Of a stretch of 64,000 nucleotides of DNA, positions 25,955 through 33,886 are shown one piece after another. This stretch comes from Lysobacter capsici. GTDB taxonomy: Bacteria > Pseudomonadota > Gammaproteobacteria > Xanthomonadales > Xanthomonadaceae. The stretch covers positions 1,550,001-1,614,000 of the forward strand of contig NZ_CP076103.1 of the NCBI RefSeq assembly GCF_018732085.1, in the 5' to 3' direction. A model generated the notes under the pieces. It did no database searches, was not told the DNA's origin, and saw only the letters and a list, made by a program, of their open reading frames with translations. A program made the position numbers and the translations under genes. Each line of letters opens with the position of its first letter. Within the stretch, counting starts at the first letter, position 1.

Positions 25955-26955
25955 ACGGAGCGTTGCAAGGCGACGAAGGCCGGCGTGGCGCGGGTGACGA
26001 AGCCATCGCCATCGCGCACCACGAACAAGGCGGCGAGTTGCTTGCGGTTGGCGTAGGCCAGACCCGCATGCGGACCGAGCACGCTCAGCGCGGTGGCCAG
26101 CGCGTCGGCATGCATGCACTGCGCATGCGCCACGGTGACCGAGGCGACTTCGTTGGCGATCGGCCGGCCGCTGCGTGGATCGAGGGTGTGCGCGTAACGG
26201 TGACCGTCGGCGTCGAAGTAGCGGCGGTAATCGCCGGACGTCGCGATCGACAAACCATCCAGGGCGATCACCGCGGCGGCTTCGTTGTCGCCGCCGCCGG
26301 GTTGTTCGGCCGCGACCCGCCAGGCGCTGCCGTCGGCTTTGCGGCCATGACCTCGCAGTTCGCCGCCGACTTCGACCAGGCAATCGCTCACGCCCTGCTG
26401 CAACAACCAATCGGCGACGCGATCGACGCCGTAGCCTTTCGCGATCGACGACAGATCGACAGACGCACCGCCGGGTTGGGTGAGTTCGCGCGTGGCCGCA
26501 TCCCAGCGCAGCCGTTGCCAGCCCACGCGTTCGCGCGCGTCGGCGAGCGCTCGCGCATCGGGCGCGTGCGTGGCGGGACCGGACGGACCGAACCCCCACA
26601 AGTCGACCAACGCGCCGAGGCTCGGGTCGTAGGCGCCATCGGTATCGGCGGCGAGCGTCAGCGCGGCGTCCAGCACTTCGGCGAATTCGAACGGCACTAC
26701 ATGCACGCTGCCGGCCGGCGCGCGGTTGTAGCGGCTGATGTGCGAATCGGTTTCCCAGGTGCTCATCTGCGCGACGACTTCGTCCAGTCGCGCCTGGATG
26801 CCGCGTTCGAGCACGGTCAGGGCAGACGTGGCGGCGATCAACTTGACCGACCACCGCGTGCCCATGCTGACGCCGCGCAGCTCGTGCATAGCTGCGGCCG
26901 GAGCGCCCCAGGCGCCCGACCACGACCACATCGGTTGCGTCACGGCCTGCGACAT
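25951..26955 (-). CDS. apbE: FAD:protein FMN transferase (ApbE)
   Basis: The 334-aa enzyme transfers FMN from FAD onto Thr/Ser of target proteins. Family motifs are MGTRWSVKL, STWETDSHISRYNRAP, DGAYDPSLGALVDLWGFG, VDLSSIAKGYGVDRVADWL, VEVGGELRGHG and the metal-site region YAHTLDPRSGRPI followed by MHADALATALSVLG. No clear signal peptide or lipobox is visible, which is unusual for a periplasmic ApbE. Its likely target is the DUF2271 protein two genes upstream. The gene is sandwiched between DUF4198 (4-nt gap) and the flavoreductase (4-nt overlap). Confidence 0.93.
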   Translation of the reverse strand: MSQAVTQPMWSWSGAWGAPAAAMHELRGVSMGTRWSVKLIAATSALTVLERGIQARLDEVVAQMSTWETDSHISRYNRAPAGSVHVVPFEFAEVLDAALTLAADTDGAYDPSLGALVDLWGFGPSGPATHAPDARALADARERVGWQRLRWDAATRELTQPGGASVDLSSIAKGYGVDRVADWLLQQGVSDCLVEVGGELRGHGRKADGSAWRVAAEQPGGGDNEAAAVIALDGLSIATSGDYRRYFDADGHRYAHTLDPRSGRPIANEVASVTVAHAQCMHADALATALSVLGPHAGLAYANRKQLAALFVVRDGDGFVTRATPAFVALQRSV

Positions 26956-26959
26956 CGAC

Positions 26960-27775
26960 TTACTGCGGCAGCACTTCGAACACGGCGACGTAGCTCAGAC
27001 GGCGCTGTTTGGCCTGCGGCAGCGTGGTCTTCTTGTCTTCGCTGGCGGTTTCCAGCCAGTACATGCCCGGCTGCGCCCACTTCACTTCGAACTTACCGTC
27101 CGCGCCGGTGGTGGCGTGGATTTCGCTTTGCTCGTTGCGGTAACGCGTCGCGCCCGGAACGATCTCGATCTTCAGGCCCGAGGCCGGCTTGCCGTCGACC
27201 AGCAACTGGAACGTCGCCGACTCGCCGGCGAACAGATCGTTCGGATGGGTCACCGGCACCAGCTCGATACCCTTGCCGGTGGTGGCGAACACGGTGGTGC
27301 TCGGCTTGCCGACGGTGGCGAAGGTTTCCACCCGGCCCAGGCTTTCGGAGGCTTCCACGTCGGTCGCGCCGGCGGGAATGCCGGTGGCGAACTCGCTGGC
27401 CTTGCCGCGCCAGCGCTTGGCTTCGCCGCCGAGCTTGTAGCTGGCGAACATGCCTTCGTTGTTCATCGCGATCTTGTAGGTGCCTTCGAGCTGAAGCTGC
27501 AGGTCGAACACGCTGCGCAGCTTGCCGGTCGAGGCGTTCTGCGGCTCGACCTTGCTGCCGTCCGGCGCGGTGACTTGCAGGCGCTCCAGCGGCAGCGGCA
27601 CGTGGTTGAAATAGAACAGGTCGTTGGACACGGCCGCATCGACCGTCATCCACGAGCCCTTGTCGGAGAACACCGTCTGCGACGGCTGCAGCCAGGCCTT
27701 GTGCGCCTGCGCGGTGGTGGCCAGGCCGAGCGTGGAGAGGGCGAGCGCGGTTACGAGGGTGAGCTTGGTTTTCAT
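26960..27775 (-). CDS. DUF4198 periplasmic protein
   Basis: The 271-aa product has a signal peptide ending TTAQA and a mature N-terminus HKAWLQPSQTVF, the typical His-first start of DUF4198 proteins. Two Ig-like halves follow; the second contains GESATFQLLVDGKPASGLKI and TGADGKFEVKWAQPGMYWLE. The family is linked to metal uptake and to flavin-dependent envelope redox loci. It sits between the DUF2271 and apbE genes, so a partner role in extracytoplasmic electron transfer or metal handling is inferred. Confidence 0.88.
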   Translation of the reverse strand: MKTKLTLVTALALSTLGLATTAQAHKAWLQPSQTVFSDKGSWMTVDAAVSNDLFYFNHVPLPLERLQVTAPDGSKVEPQNASTGKLRSVFDLQLQLEGTYKIAMNNEGMFASYKLGGEAKRWRGKASEFATGIPAGATDVEASESLGRVETFATVGKPSTTVFATTGKGIELVPVTHPNDLFAGESATFQLLVDGKPASGLKIEIVPGATRYRNEQSEIHATTGADGKFEVKWAQPGMYWLETASEDKKTTLPQAKQRRLSYVAVFEVLPQ

Positions 27776-27787
27776 GAGAATAGGTCC

Positions 27788-27893
27788 GGGAATGGGGAAT
27801 CGAGAATCGGGAATCGTAAGAGCGGCAATCGCGGGATCGGAAGCGGTCGGAGCGGGCCTTTACGATTCCCGACGCCCCATTCCCGATTCCCGG
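27788..27893. repeat. GGGAATC heptamer inverted repeat between DUF2271 and DUF4198 genes
   Basis: Four heptamers on the left (27788-27815: GGGAATG, GGGAATC, GAGAATC, GGGAATC) face four on the right (27864-27891: GATTCCC, GACGCCC, CATTCCC, GATTCCC). The element occupies most of the 122-bp gap within the operon and could form an RNA hairpin that changes expression of the downstream genes. Confidence 0.85.
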
Positions 27894-27897
27894 CCTT

Positions 27898-28413
27898 TCA
27901 GGGCTTCACCACCAGCCCGACCTTGCCCAGCTCCGTCTTGCCCTGGGCCGACAGCGTCTGCGCCTTGGCCGGCCATTCGAACGGAATCGTCAGCATTTCG
28001 CGGCCGCCGACTTCGCGCGCGGCTTCGACCACCAGGGTGTAGCTGCCCGGGCTCAGGCCGGCGAGTTGCTTGCTGTTGCCCTTGAACGACACCGCGTGGC
28101 TGCCGACCGGACGGGTCGCGCCGCTGACGCCGTCGACCGGCATGCTCAGGGTGCGGCCGCTGCGGCGCCACCACTGGCGCATGTCCTTGAGCCACTTGGT
28201 GCCTTCGCCGTTCTTCATGTCCAGGTCGTACCAGACGGCGAGATTGCTGGCGACGGTGTTGTCGGGTTTTTCGATCCACGCCGCGACGTAGGGACGGTGG
28301 TACTCGGCGGCATTGATGCGCGGAATCTCGATGTTGAGTTCCAGATCGGCCGCGAACGCCGGCAGCGGCAGCGCCAGCGCGGGAATCAGGACCTTGAACG
28401 ACGACAGTTTCAT
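27898..28413 (-). CDS. DUF2271 periplasmic protein with FMN-attachment motif
   Basis: The 171-aa protein has a signal peptide ending LPAFA and a DUF2271 domain (YHRPYVAAWIEKPDNTVASN, WYDLDMKNGEGTKWLKDMRQ). Residues 94-100 are DGVSGAT, matching the D-x-x-S/T-G-A-T site at which ApbE attaches FMN to the final Thr (T100 here). Combined with apbE two genes downstream, this makes a covalently flavinylated electron carrier likely. It lies 32 nt downstream of the PepSY gene. Confidence 0.9.
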   Translation of the reverse strand: MKLSSFKVLIPALALPLPAFAADLELNIEIPRINAAEYHRPYVAAWIEKPDNTVASNLAVWYDLDMKNGEGTKWLKDMRQWWRRSGRTLSMPVDGVSGATRPVGSHAVSFKGNSKQLAGLSPGSYTLVVEAAREVGGREMLTIPFEWPAKAQTLSAQGKTELGKVGLVVKP

Positions 28414-28445
28414 GGATCGCTCCTGCAGTGCTTGAAGACGGATGT

Positions 28446-29168
28446 TCAGTGCATGAAAAGAAGGATGACCAGCAGCGGGATCGCAAGGCCGGCCACGACC
28501 AGCGGCCAGGTCTTGCCGCGCTGGCGCGCGTGCAATTGCAGCAGCCACAGGCCGGTGAACGCGAACAGCAGGCAGGCCACCGCGAACAGATCGATGAACC
28601 AGCGCCACGCGGCGCCGGTGTTGCGGCCCTTGTGCAGGTCGTTGAGCCAGGCGATCCAGCCGCGGTCGGTGCGTTCGTACTCGATCGCGCCGCTCTCGCG
28701 GTCGATGCTGATCCAGGCATCGCCGCCGGGGCGCGGCAACGACACGTAGACATCGGCGTCGGACCACTCGCCCTTGCGCCCGGCGGTGCGCACATCCAAC
28801 GCATCATTGAGCCAGTCGTTGACCGCGCCGGGCAGCGGCGCATCGGCTGCCGGTTCGTTCTTGAGGCTGCGCAGCAGGCTCGCCGGCAGGGTTTCCTTGA
28901 CGTTGACCACGTGCGGCTCGGATTCGATCTGCGCGGCGTGATTCAAGGTGATGCCGGTGATCGAGAACAGCAGCAGCGCGACCAGGCTCAGCGCGGCGCT
29001 GATCCAGTGCCAGCGGTGCAGGGTCTTGAGCCAAAAGGAACGACGATTAACATCGACCGCCCCCGAAGCCGCCTGAACCGGTCCGGTTTTGATCCGCCCT
29101 GCTTTACCAGAGTCGGCCTTGACCGAACCAGCCCCGATCGCCCCATCCTCCCCGCCGATCGCACTCAC
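28446..29168 (-). CDS. PepSY-associated transmembrane protein
   Basis: The 240-aa protein has an N-terminal membrane helix (LHRWHWISAALSLVALLLFS), a periplasmic PepSY-type region (ADVYVSLPRPGGDAWISIDR, GAIEYERTDRGWIAWLNDLH) and two C-terminal helices (FIDLFAVACLLFAFTGLWLL, VVAGLAIPLLVILLF). Paired His residues in the helices could hold heme, as in ferric reductase-like PepSY proteins. The start is taken as GTG at 29168, which overlaps the piuC stop (GTGA); a TTG at 29180 is also open. It probably links inner-membrane electrons to the flavinylated partner. Confidence 0.87.
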   Translation of the reverse strand: MSAIGGEDGAIGAGSVKADSGKAGRIKTGPVQAASGAVDVNRRSFWLKTLHRWHWISAALSLVALLLFSITGITLNHAAQIESEPHVVNVKETLPASLLRSLKNEPAADAPLPGAVNDWLNDALDVRTAGRKGEWSDADVYVSLPRPGGDAWISIDRESGAIEYERTDRGWIAWLNDLHKGRNTGAAWRWFIDLFAVACLLFAFTGLWLLQLHARQRGKTWPLVVAGLAIPLLVILLFMH

Positions 29169-29851
29169 GGCTGACTCCAACGCCGCAGCAGGTTGTGATA
29201 GACGCCAGTCAACTGCACCAGCGCCGGATGATCGGGCACGTCCGCGGTGAGGCGGCGGATCGAGATGTCGAGTTCGAACATCAGCCGCCGTTGCGCGTCT
29301 TCGCTGACCAGACTCTGGATCCAGAAGAACGAGGCGATGCGCGCGCCGCGGGTGACCGGCGTGACCTTGTGCAGGCTGGTGCCCGGATACAGCACCAGAT
29401 CGCCGGCGGCGAGCTTGACGTTGTGGGTGCCGTAAGTGTCTTCGATGACCAGTTCGCCGCCGTCGTACTCATCCGGTGCGCTCAGGAACAAGGTCGCCGA
29501 CAGATCGGTGCGCACCGCGTCCATGCCGCCGCGGCTGCGGTCGTAGCGGATCGCGTTGTCGACATGGAAGCCGAACGACTGGCCGCCGGCGTAGCGGTTG
29601 AACAGCGGTGGGTAGACCCGCTGCGGCAGCGCGGCGGAGAAGAAGGTCGAGTTCTTCGCCAGCGCATCGAGAATGAGCGGCCCGAGTTCGCGCGCGACCG
29701 GATCGGTTTCCGGCAGCTGCGCGTTGTCCTTGGCCCTGGCCGACTGATGGCCGGCGGTGATGCGTCCATCGGCCCAGCCGGCTTGATCCAGGCGCGCCCG
29801 GCAATGGGCGACCTGTTCGGCGGTGAGGACCTTGGGAACGTGCAGCAGCAT
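29165..29851 (-). CDS. piuC: PKHD-type Fe(II)/2-oxoglutarate hydroxylase PiuC
   Basis: The 228-aa protein is a 2-oxoglutarate oxygenase of the PiuC/YbiX group. It has the iron ligands in SFGFHVDNAIR (HxD) and SLHKVTPVTRG (distal His), and the Arg in GARIASFFWIQS that binds 2-oxoglutarate. LFLSAPDEYDGGELVIEDTYG is the core strand region. The ATG at 29851 has an AGGA site; the frame opens further upstream only with TTG. PiuC genes accompany catecholate-type siderophore receptors, as here; the substrate is not established. Confidence 0.93.
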   Translation of the reverse strand: MLLHVPKVLTAEQVAHCRARLDQAGWADGRITAGHQSARAKDNAQLPETDPVARELGPLILDALAKNSTFFSAALPQRVYPPLFNRYAGGQSFGFHVDNAIRYDRSRGGMDAVRTDLSATLFLSAPDEYDGGELVIEDTYGTHNVKLAAGDLVLYPGTSLHKVTPVTRGARIASFFWIQSLVSEDAQRRLMFELDISIRRLTADVPDHPALVQLTGVYHNLLRRWSQP

Positions 29852-29971
29852 GGTTTTCCTCAATGCGGCCGCCCGGGAGGGCCCGGGCGGCGCGCGTGGA
29901 CGATGGAAGTCCGATTAGAACGTGACCCGATGCGGCGTGCCACTGGCGGCGCGCCGCACCGATGCGAGCGC

Positions 29972-32272
29972 TTAGAAGGCGAAGTTGGCGCTCAGCACGA
30001 ACTGGCGGCCGTCGCCCGGGGTCGCCCAACCGTTGTTGCGGATGCGGGTGAAGTACTCCTCATCGGTCAGATTGTTGACGTTGAGCTGCAGCGAGGCGGC
30101 GCGGTTGATCTTGAAGTTGACCATCGCGCGGTGGGTCCAGTAGCTGCCGTAGGTGGTCAGCGGGCCGTTGACGTTGGTCGCGCTGTGCTGGGTCAGCCAG
30201 ATCTTGCCCTGGTAGGTCGAGCCCAAGCCGACCTGCCAGCGCGAGTTCAGATCGTAGGTGGTCCACACGCTGAAGGAATGCTCCGGCACGTTGGTCAGGC
30301 GGTCGCCCTTGGTGTAGTCCAGGCCCAGGCCGGCCTGGCGGTTCGACACGCCCTGCAGCACTTCGCTGTCGAGGAAGGCATAGTTGGCGTAGACCGCCCA
30401 CTGGTCGGTGATCAGGCCGGACACGCCGAGCATGACGCCGTCGACGCGCGCCTGGCCGTCGAGCTGCTGCAGGCCCGACAGGTTGGCCGGATTGTCGAGG
30501 TCGGAGACCTTGTAGTTCTTGCGGTCGTTGCGGAACACCGAGCCGGTCAGCGCGATGCGGCCGTCGGCGAAGTCCCACTTGGTGCCGATTTCGTAATTGA
30601 CCGCGGTTTCCGGATCGACCGAGCAGGTCTGCGCGGTGCACGAGCCGTTGACCGACGCCTTCGACGGGGTCTTGGAGTTGCCGTAGGCGATGTAGATGCT
30701 GCCGTTCTCGACCGGCTTGTAGACCAGGCCGGCGCGGTAGGAGAACAGATCGTCGTTGCTCTTGAACGGGACGCCGTAACCGGTGATGGTGCCGATCGGC
30801 TGCGCCGGCAGCGCGCCGCCGACGACGGTCGGGGCCTGCACGACGACGGCGTTGCTGGTCTTGCCTTCGTTACGCTCGTAGCGCGCGCCCAGGCTCAGCT
30901 GCCACTGTTCGTTGAACTTGAGCGTGTCGAACACGTACAGCGCGCGGTTGTCGAGTTCGCCCTCGGTCTGGCCGGTGAGGGTGCGATTGATCGGGCCGTT
31001 GTAGATATGGTCCGGACGCGCGATGTTCATCTGCGGCAGCCCGTTGATGTACGGGTTGGTGCCGTTGGGATTGCGGAAATCGCTGGTGACGTCGAGGTCG
31101 AATTTCTCGTGCAGGATCGAGAAGCCGGCGACCAGGTTGTGCTCGATCGCACCGGTGTTGAAGGTGGTGGTCAGATCGGTCTGGTTGTAGATCGTGGTGT
31201 TGCGCGTATCGCGACCGTAGCCGCGCGGGCCGCTCGGGCTGTAGTTGCCCGGGCTCGTCGCGCCGCAGGTGGTGCCGGTCGGGGTGCGGTTGTTGGCCAG
31301 GCACCAGGTGCCCTGCACGGCGTCGACCAGCGAGAATTGGTCGACCTGCTGCCAGCGGGTCAGGTTGCGGATCTTGAAGCGATCGTTGAACGAATGCTCG
31401 ATGGTCGAGGTCAGCGAGTCGAGTTCGATGTCCTGACGGTCGACGTCGCTGTAGCCGTAGTAGTTGCCGCGATCCACGCCCGGCAGGCCGTCGCCGTTGA
31501 AGAACGGCAGGCCGTATTGCGGGGTGTTTTCGTCTTCCTGGTGCAGGTAGTTCAGCGACCAGGTGGTGTCGCTGCCCAGGCCGAACGCCAGCGAGGCGGC
31601 CACGCCCCAGCGCTCGTTGGTTTCGATATCGCGGCCCGGGACGTCGTTCTGGTGGCCCATGGTGTTCAGGCGCAGCGCGGTGCTTTCGCCGATCACGAAG
31701 TTGCTGTCGGTGGTGACGCGCGCGTAGCTGTCGGTGCCGGCGGCGATCGAGGCCTTGTGGAACTCGTTGAGGCCGGCGCTCTTGGTCACCAGGTTGATGG
31801 TGCCGCCGACCGAGCCCGCGCCGGAGTACACCGAGTTGGCGCCGTTGATGACTTCCACCGATTCCAGGTTGAACGGATCGGTGCGGCTGTACAGGCCGCT
31901 GTCGCGCACGCCGTCGACAGTGATGTCGCTGCTGGCATCGAAGCCGCGCAGGTTGATCTTGTCGCCGAAGCCGCCGCCGCCTTCGCCGGCGCCGAAGGTG
32001 ATGCCGGGCAGGGTGCTGAGGATGTCGGTCAGCGACAGCAGGTTCTGGCCGTCGATGGTGTTGCGGTCGATCACGGTGATCGTCTGCGGGGTATCGCGCA
32101 GGCTCGCGGTGTACTTGCCGCTGCTGGCCTTCTGGACGCGCTGGCCGTGGACTTCGACGCCTTCGACGTCCTTGGCCTGGGGGTCCGGCGCCGGGGCGGC
32201 GAACACAGGCAGAGCGAGGGCAAGAGCGAGCGCGCCGGCAAGCGGCGACACGACGAACTTCGTGGTCGACAT
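29972..32272 (-). CDS. fiu: TonB-dependent catecholate siderophore receptor (Fiu/PiuA-type)
   Basis: The 766-aa outer-membrane receptor has a signal peptide (ALALALALPVFA), a plug domain (TPQTITVIDRNTIDGQNLLS, INLRGFDASSDITVDGVRD, SVEVINGANSVYSGAGSVGG) and a 22-strand barrel ending RQFVLSANFAF. The LNVNNLTDEEYFTRI stretch is the usual TonB-receptor C-terminal signature. Adjacent piuC and an upstream Fur-like box point to uptake of ferric catecholate siderophores. It is the first gene of the iron/flavin cluster, 120 nt upstream of piuC. Confidence 0.93.
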   Translation of the reverse strand: MSTTKFVVSPLAGALALALALPVFAAPAPDPQAKDVEGVEVHGQRVQKASSGKYTASLRDTPQTITVIDRNTIDGQNLLSLTDILSTLPGITFGAGEGGGGFGDKINLRGFDASSDITVDGVRDSGLYSRTDPFNLESVEVINGANSVYSGAGSVGGTINLVTKSAGLNEFHKASIAAGTDSYARVTTDSNFVIGESTALRLNTMGHQNDVPGRDIETNERWGVAASLAFGLGSDTTWSLNYLHQEDENTPQYGLPFFNGDGLPGVDRGNYYGYSDVDRQDIELDSLTSTIEHSFNDRFKIRNLTRWQQVDQFSLVDAVQGTWCLANNRTPTGTTCGATSPGNYSPSGPRGYGRDTRNTTIYNQTDLTTTFNTGAIEHNLVAGFSILHEKFDLDVTSDFRNPNGTNPYINGLPQMNIARPDHIYNGPINRTLTGQTEGELDNRALYVFDTLKFNEQWQLSLGARYERNEGKTSNAVVVQAPTVVGGALPAQPIGTITGYGVPFKSNDDLFSYRAGLVYKPVENGSIYIAYGNSKTPSKASVNGSCTAQTCSVDPETAVNYEIGTKWDFADGRIALTGSVFRNDRKNYKVSDLDNPANLSGLQQLDGQARVDGVMLGVSGLITDQWAVYANYAFLDSEVLQGVSNRQAGLGLDYTKGDRLTNVPEHSFSVWTTYDLNSRWQVGLGSTYQGKIWLTQHSATNVNGPLTTYGSYWTHRAMVNFKINRAASLQLNVNNLTDEEYFTRIRNNGWATPGDGRQFVLSANFAF

Positions 32273-32330
32273 GGGAATCTCTGGGGGGCAGGAAAAAAGG
32301 CGGTACGAGGCCGCGTCAGGCCGCGATCTT

Positions 32331-32349
32331 AATGAGATGAATTCTCATT
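32331..32349. promoter_or_regulatory. Fur-like box upstream of fiu
   Basis: AATGAGATGAATTCTCATT is a 19-bp palindrome of 9-bp arms matching at 7 of 9 positions around a central A, close to the Fur consensus of inverted ATGA/TCAT repeats. It lies about 60 bp before the fiu ATG, a normal operator position. It predicts iron-repressed expression of the receptor and possibly the whole cluster. Confidence 0.75.
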
Positions 32350-32916
32350 TGCAACGAAAAGTGAATGTGAAGGGCCGGCTGTAACCGTTTTCGTCACATT
32401 GATGTACGTAAAGAGGGCGCGGATTGGGTGGTGGGTCGCGGTTTGACGAGCCCCTCTCCCGCGGCGCGGGAGAGGGGTTGGGGTGAGGGCCTGAAAGCCG
32501 AATCTCCCTCGGCGACTCGGCCGCGCTTGCCCTAATCCGCCCTTCGGGCACCTTCTCCCGCTTTACGGGAGAAGGGAGTGCCATGGCTCGTATTGCTCGA
32601 CGCTTCATGAGGTTCCGCCCAATGGGCCATTCGTCTTCGCAATGCGGCGCCAGCGCATCCCGCCAGATGTCAGCGTCGCCTTAGTTGCGAGGCGCTGGGA
32701 AGGGCTAGCTCCGAGGCTTCCGTCTCGGCTCGCCGCGCACTGCTTCTTGCTTCACGGGGCGAAGCAACGTGGTGATCTGAAAGAAGAATGTCGGGGCTGG
32801 AGCCCCGCCCACAAAAAACTTTCGCGGCCAAGGCCGCGCGTATGGGAGCGATGGGCTTCAGGCGGCGCAGCGGCGCCGCTGGAAGAAGGCGAACGATGCG
32901 TTCGCGCTGGAGCGTT
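32350..32916. repeat. Repeat-filled gap between fiu and the Rieske gene
   Basis: Together with the Fur-like box this is a 644-bp gene-free stretch. From about 32449 to 32580 it has the CCCCTCTCCCGC..GCGGGAGAGGGG hairpin, CGCCCTTCGGGC and a second CTTCTCCCGC..GGGAGAAGG hairpin. Near 32790-32818 it has a GTCGGGGCTGGAGCCCCGCC element related to the 60.87-kb repeats. I see no gene in it. Confidence 0.7.
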
Positions 32917-33240
32917 CTACTCGCGATCGTCGCGGGTCCACACCCCGCCGTCTTCGACCTTGACCGGGAACTTCGGCACCGGTTCGTAGGCCGGCGCGCA
33001 CAGCGGGCGGCCGTCGCGCACGTCGAAACGCGCGCCGTGCAGCACGCATTCGATCGTCGCTTCCTCGCTGTCGAAGGTGCCCGAGGACAATTCGAAGTCC
33101 TCGTGCGAGCAGCGGTCTTCCAGCGCGTAGTAATCGCCGTCGTAATTGCAGACGAAGATCGCGGTGTCGCCGTCCCAGGCGACGGTGGATTCGCCCGGCA
33201 GCAATTGCGAAGTGGCGCAGACGAAAATCCAATCGCCCAT
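32917..33240 (-). CDS. Rieske [2Fe-2S] ferredoxin
   Basis: The 107-aa protein is a non-heme-oxygenase-type Rieske ferredoxin. Cluster ligands are C44 and H46 in DRCSHEDFEL and C65 and H68 in ECVLHGARFD. No oxygenase subunit gene is nearby. It is the last gene of the suf-gene run, about 100 nt after the GNAT gene, so it may be co-expressed with the machinery that builds its cluster. The native redox partner is unknown. Confidence 0.92.
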   Translation of the reverse strand: MGDWIFVCATSQLLPGESTVAWDGDTAIFVCNYDGDYYALEDRCSHEDFELSSGTFDSEEATIECVLHGARFDVRDGRPLCAPAYEPVPKFPVKVEDGGVWTRDDRE

Positions 33241-33311
33241 GGCAGCAATCTCTATGCGGAATTCGGGATGTGGAATGCAGGATTGGCAAGAGCGGGGGTA
33301 TCGGCTTCGCC

Positions 33312-33340
33312 AATCCCGAATCCCGAATCCCCAATCCCGG
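33312..33340 (+). repeat. Degenerate heptamer repeat between GNAT and Rieske genes
   Basis: Tandem AATCCCG/AATCCCC units form one arm; a poorly conserved opposite arm (GGAATTCGGGATGTGGAATG) lies near 33258. This is a diverged member of the GGGAATC family within the operon gap. Confidence 0.6.
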
Positions 33341-33343
33341 CCA

Positions 33344-33886
33344 TCAAAGCTTCTTTTCCAGGATTTCGAAACTCAGATCGTCGCGCTTGGGCAGACCGAA
33401 GCGCGCGTCGCCGTAGGGGAACGGCTCGAACCGGCCGGTGCGCTCGTAGCCGCGGCGCACGTAGAACTCGATCAGCTCCTCGCGCACGTTGATCACGCTC
33501 ATGCGGATCAGCGTGAGGTTCCATTGCTCGCGCGCGACGCGCTCGGCTTCGGCCAGCACGCGCTTGCCGATGCCGCCGCCCTGCAGGCTCGGGTTGACCG
33601 AGAACATGCCGAAATAGCCGCTGCCGTCGTCCTCGACCGCGATATGCGCGCAGGCGAGCAATTCGCCCGATGCGTCGGCGCGTTCGGCGATCAGGATCAT
33701 GCCCTTCGGCTTGGCCAGTACGCTCTCGATTTCGTCCGGGCCGGTGCGGCGGCCGTCGAGAATGTCGGCCTCGGTGGTCCAGCCGCGGCGGCCGGAATCG
33801 CCGCGATAGGCCGATTCGACCAGCGCGACCACAGCGTCGGTGTCGGCGGGGGTGGCGGCGCGGAATTTGATGGTGTCGTCAGTCAT
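33344..33886 (-). CDS. GNAT-family N-acetyltransferase
   Basis: The 180-aa protein has the GNAT fold: IKFRAATPADTDAVVALVES at the N-terminus, ACAHIAVEDDGSGYFGMFSV, and the acetyl-CoA-binding Q/R-x-x-G-x-G/A motif in LQGGGIGKRVLAEAER. Strand-helix elements IRMSVINVREELIEFYVRRG and YERTGRFEPFPYG complete the domain. The ATG overlaps the sufS stop (ATGA), so it is part of the suf operon. The acyl acceptor is unknown. Confidence 0.9.
   Translation of the reverse strand: MTDDTIKFRAATPADTDAVVALVESAYRGDSGRRGWTTEADILDGRRTGPDEIESVLAKPKGMILIAERADASGELLACAHIAVEDDGSGYFGMFSVNPSLQGGGIGKRVLAEAERVAREQWNLTLIRMSVINVREELIEFYVRRGYERTGRFEPFPYGDARFGLPKRDDLSFEILEKKL

Noticed and set aside
29195..32332. A plus-strand frame of over 1000 codons opposite piuC and fiu
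   Set aside because: It has low-complexity Val/Ala/Asp/Arg composition typical of the antisense of a high-GC gene; fiu and piuC carry clear family motifs on the other strand.
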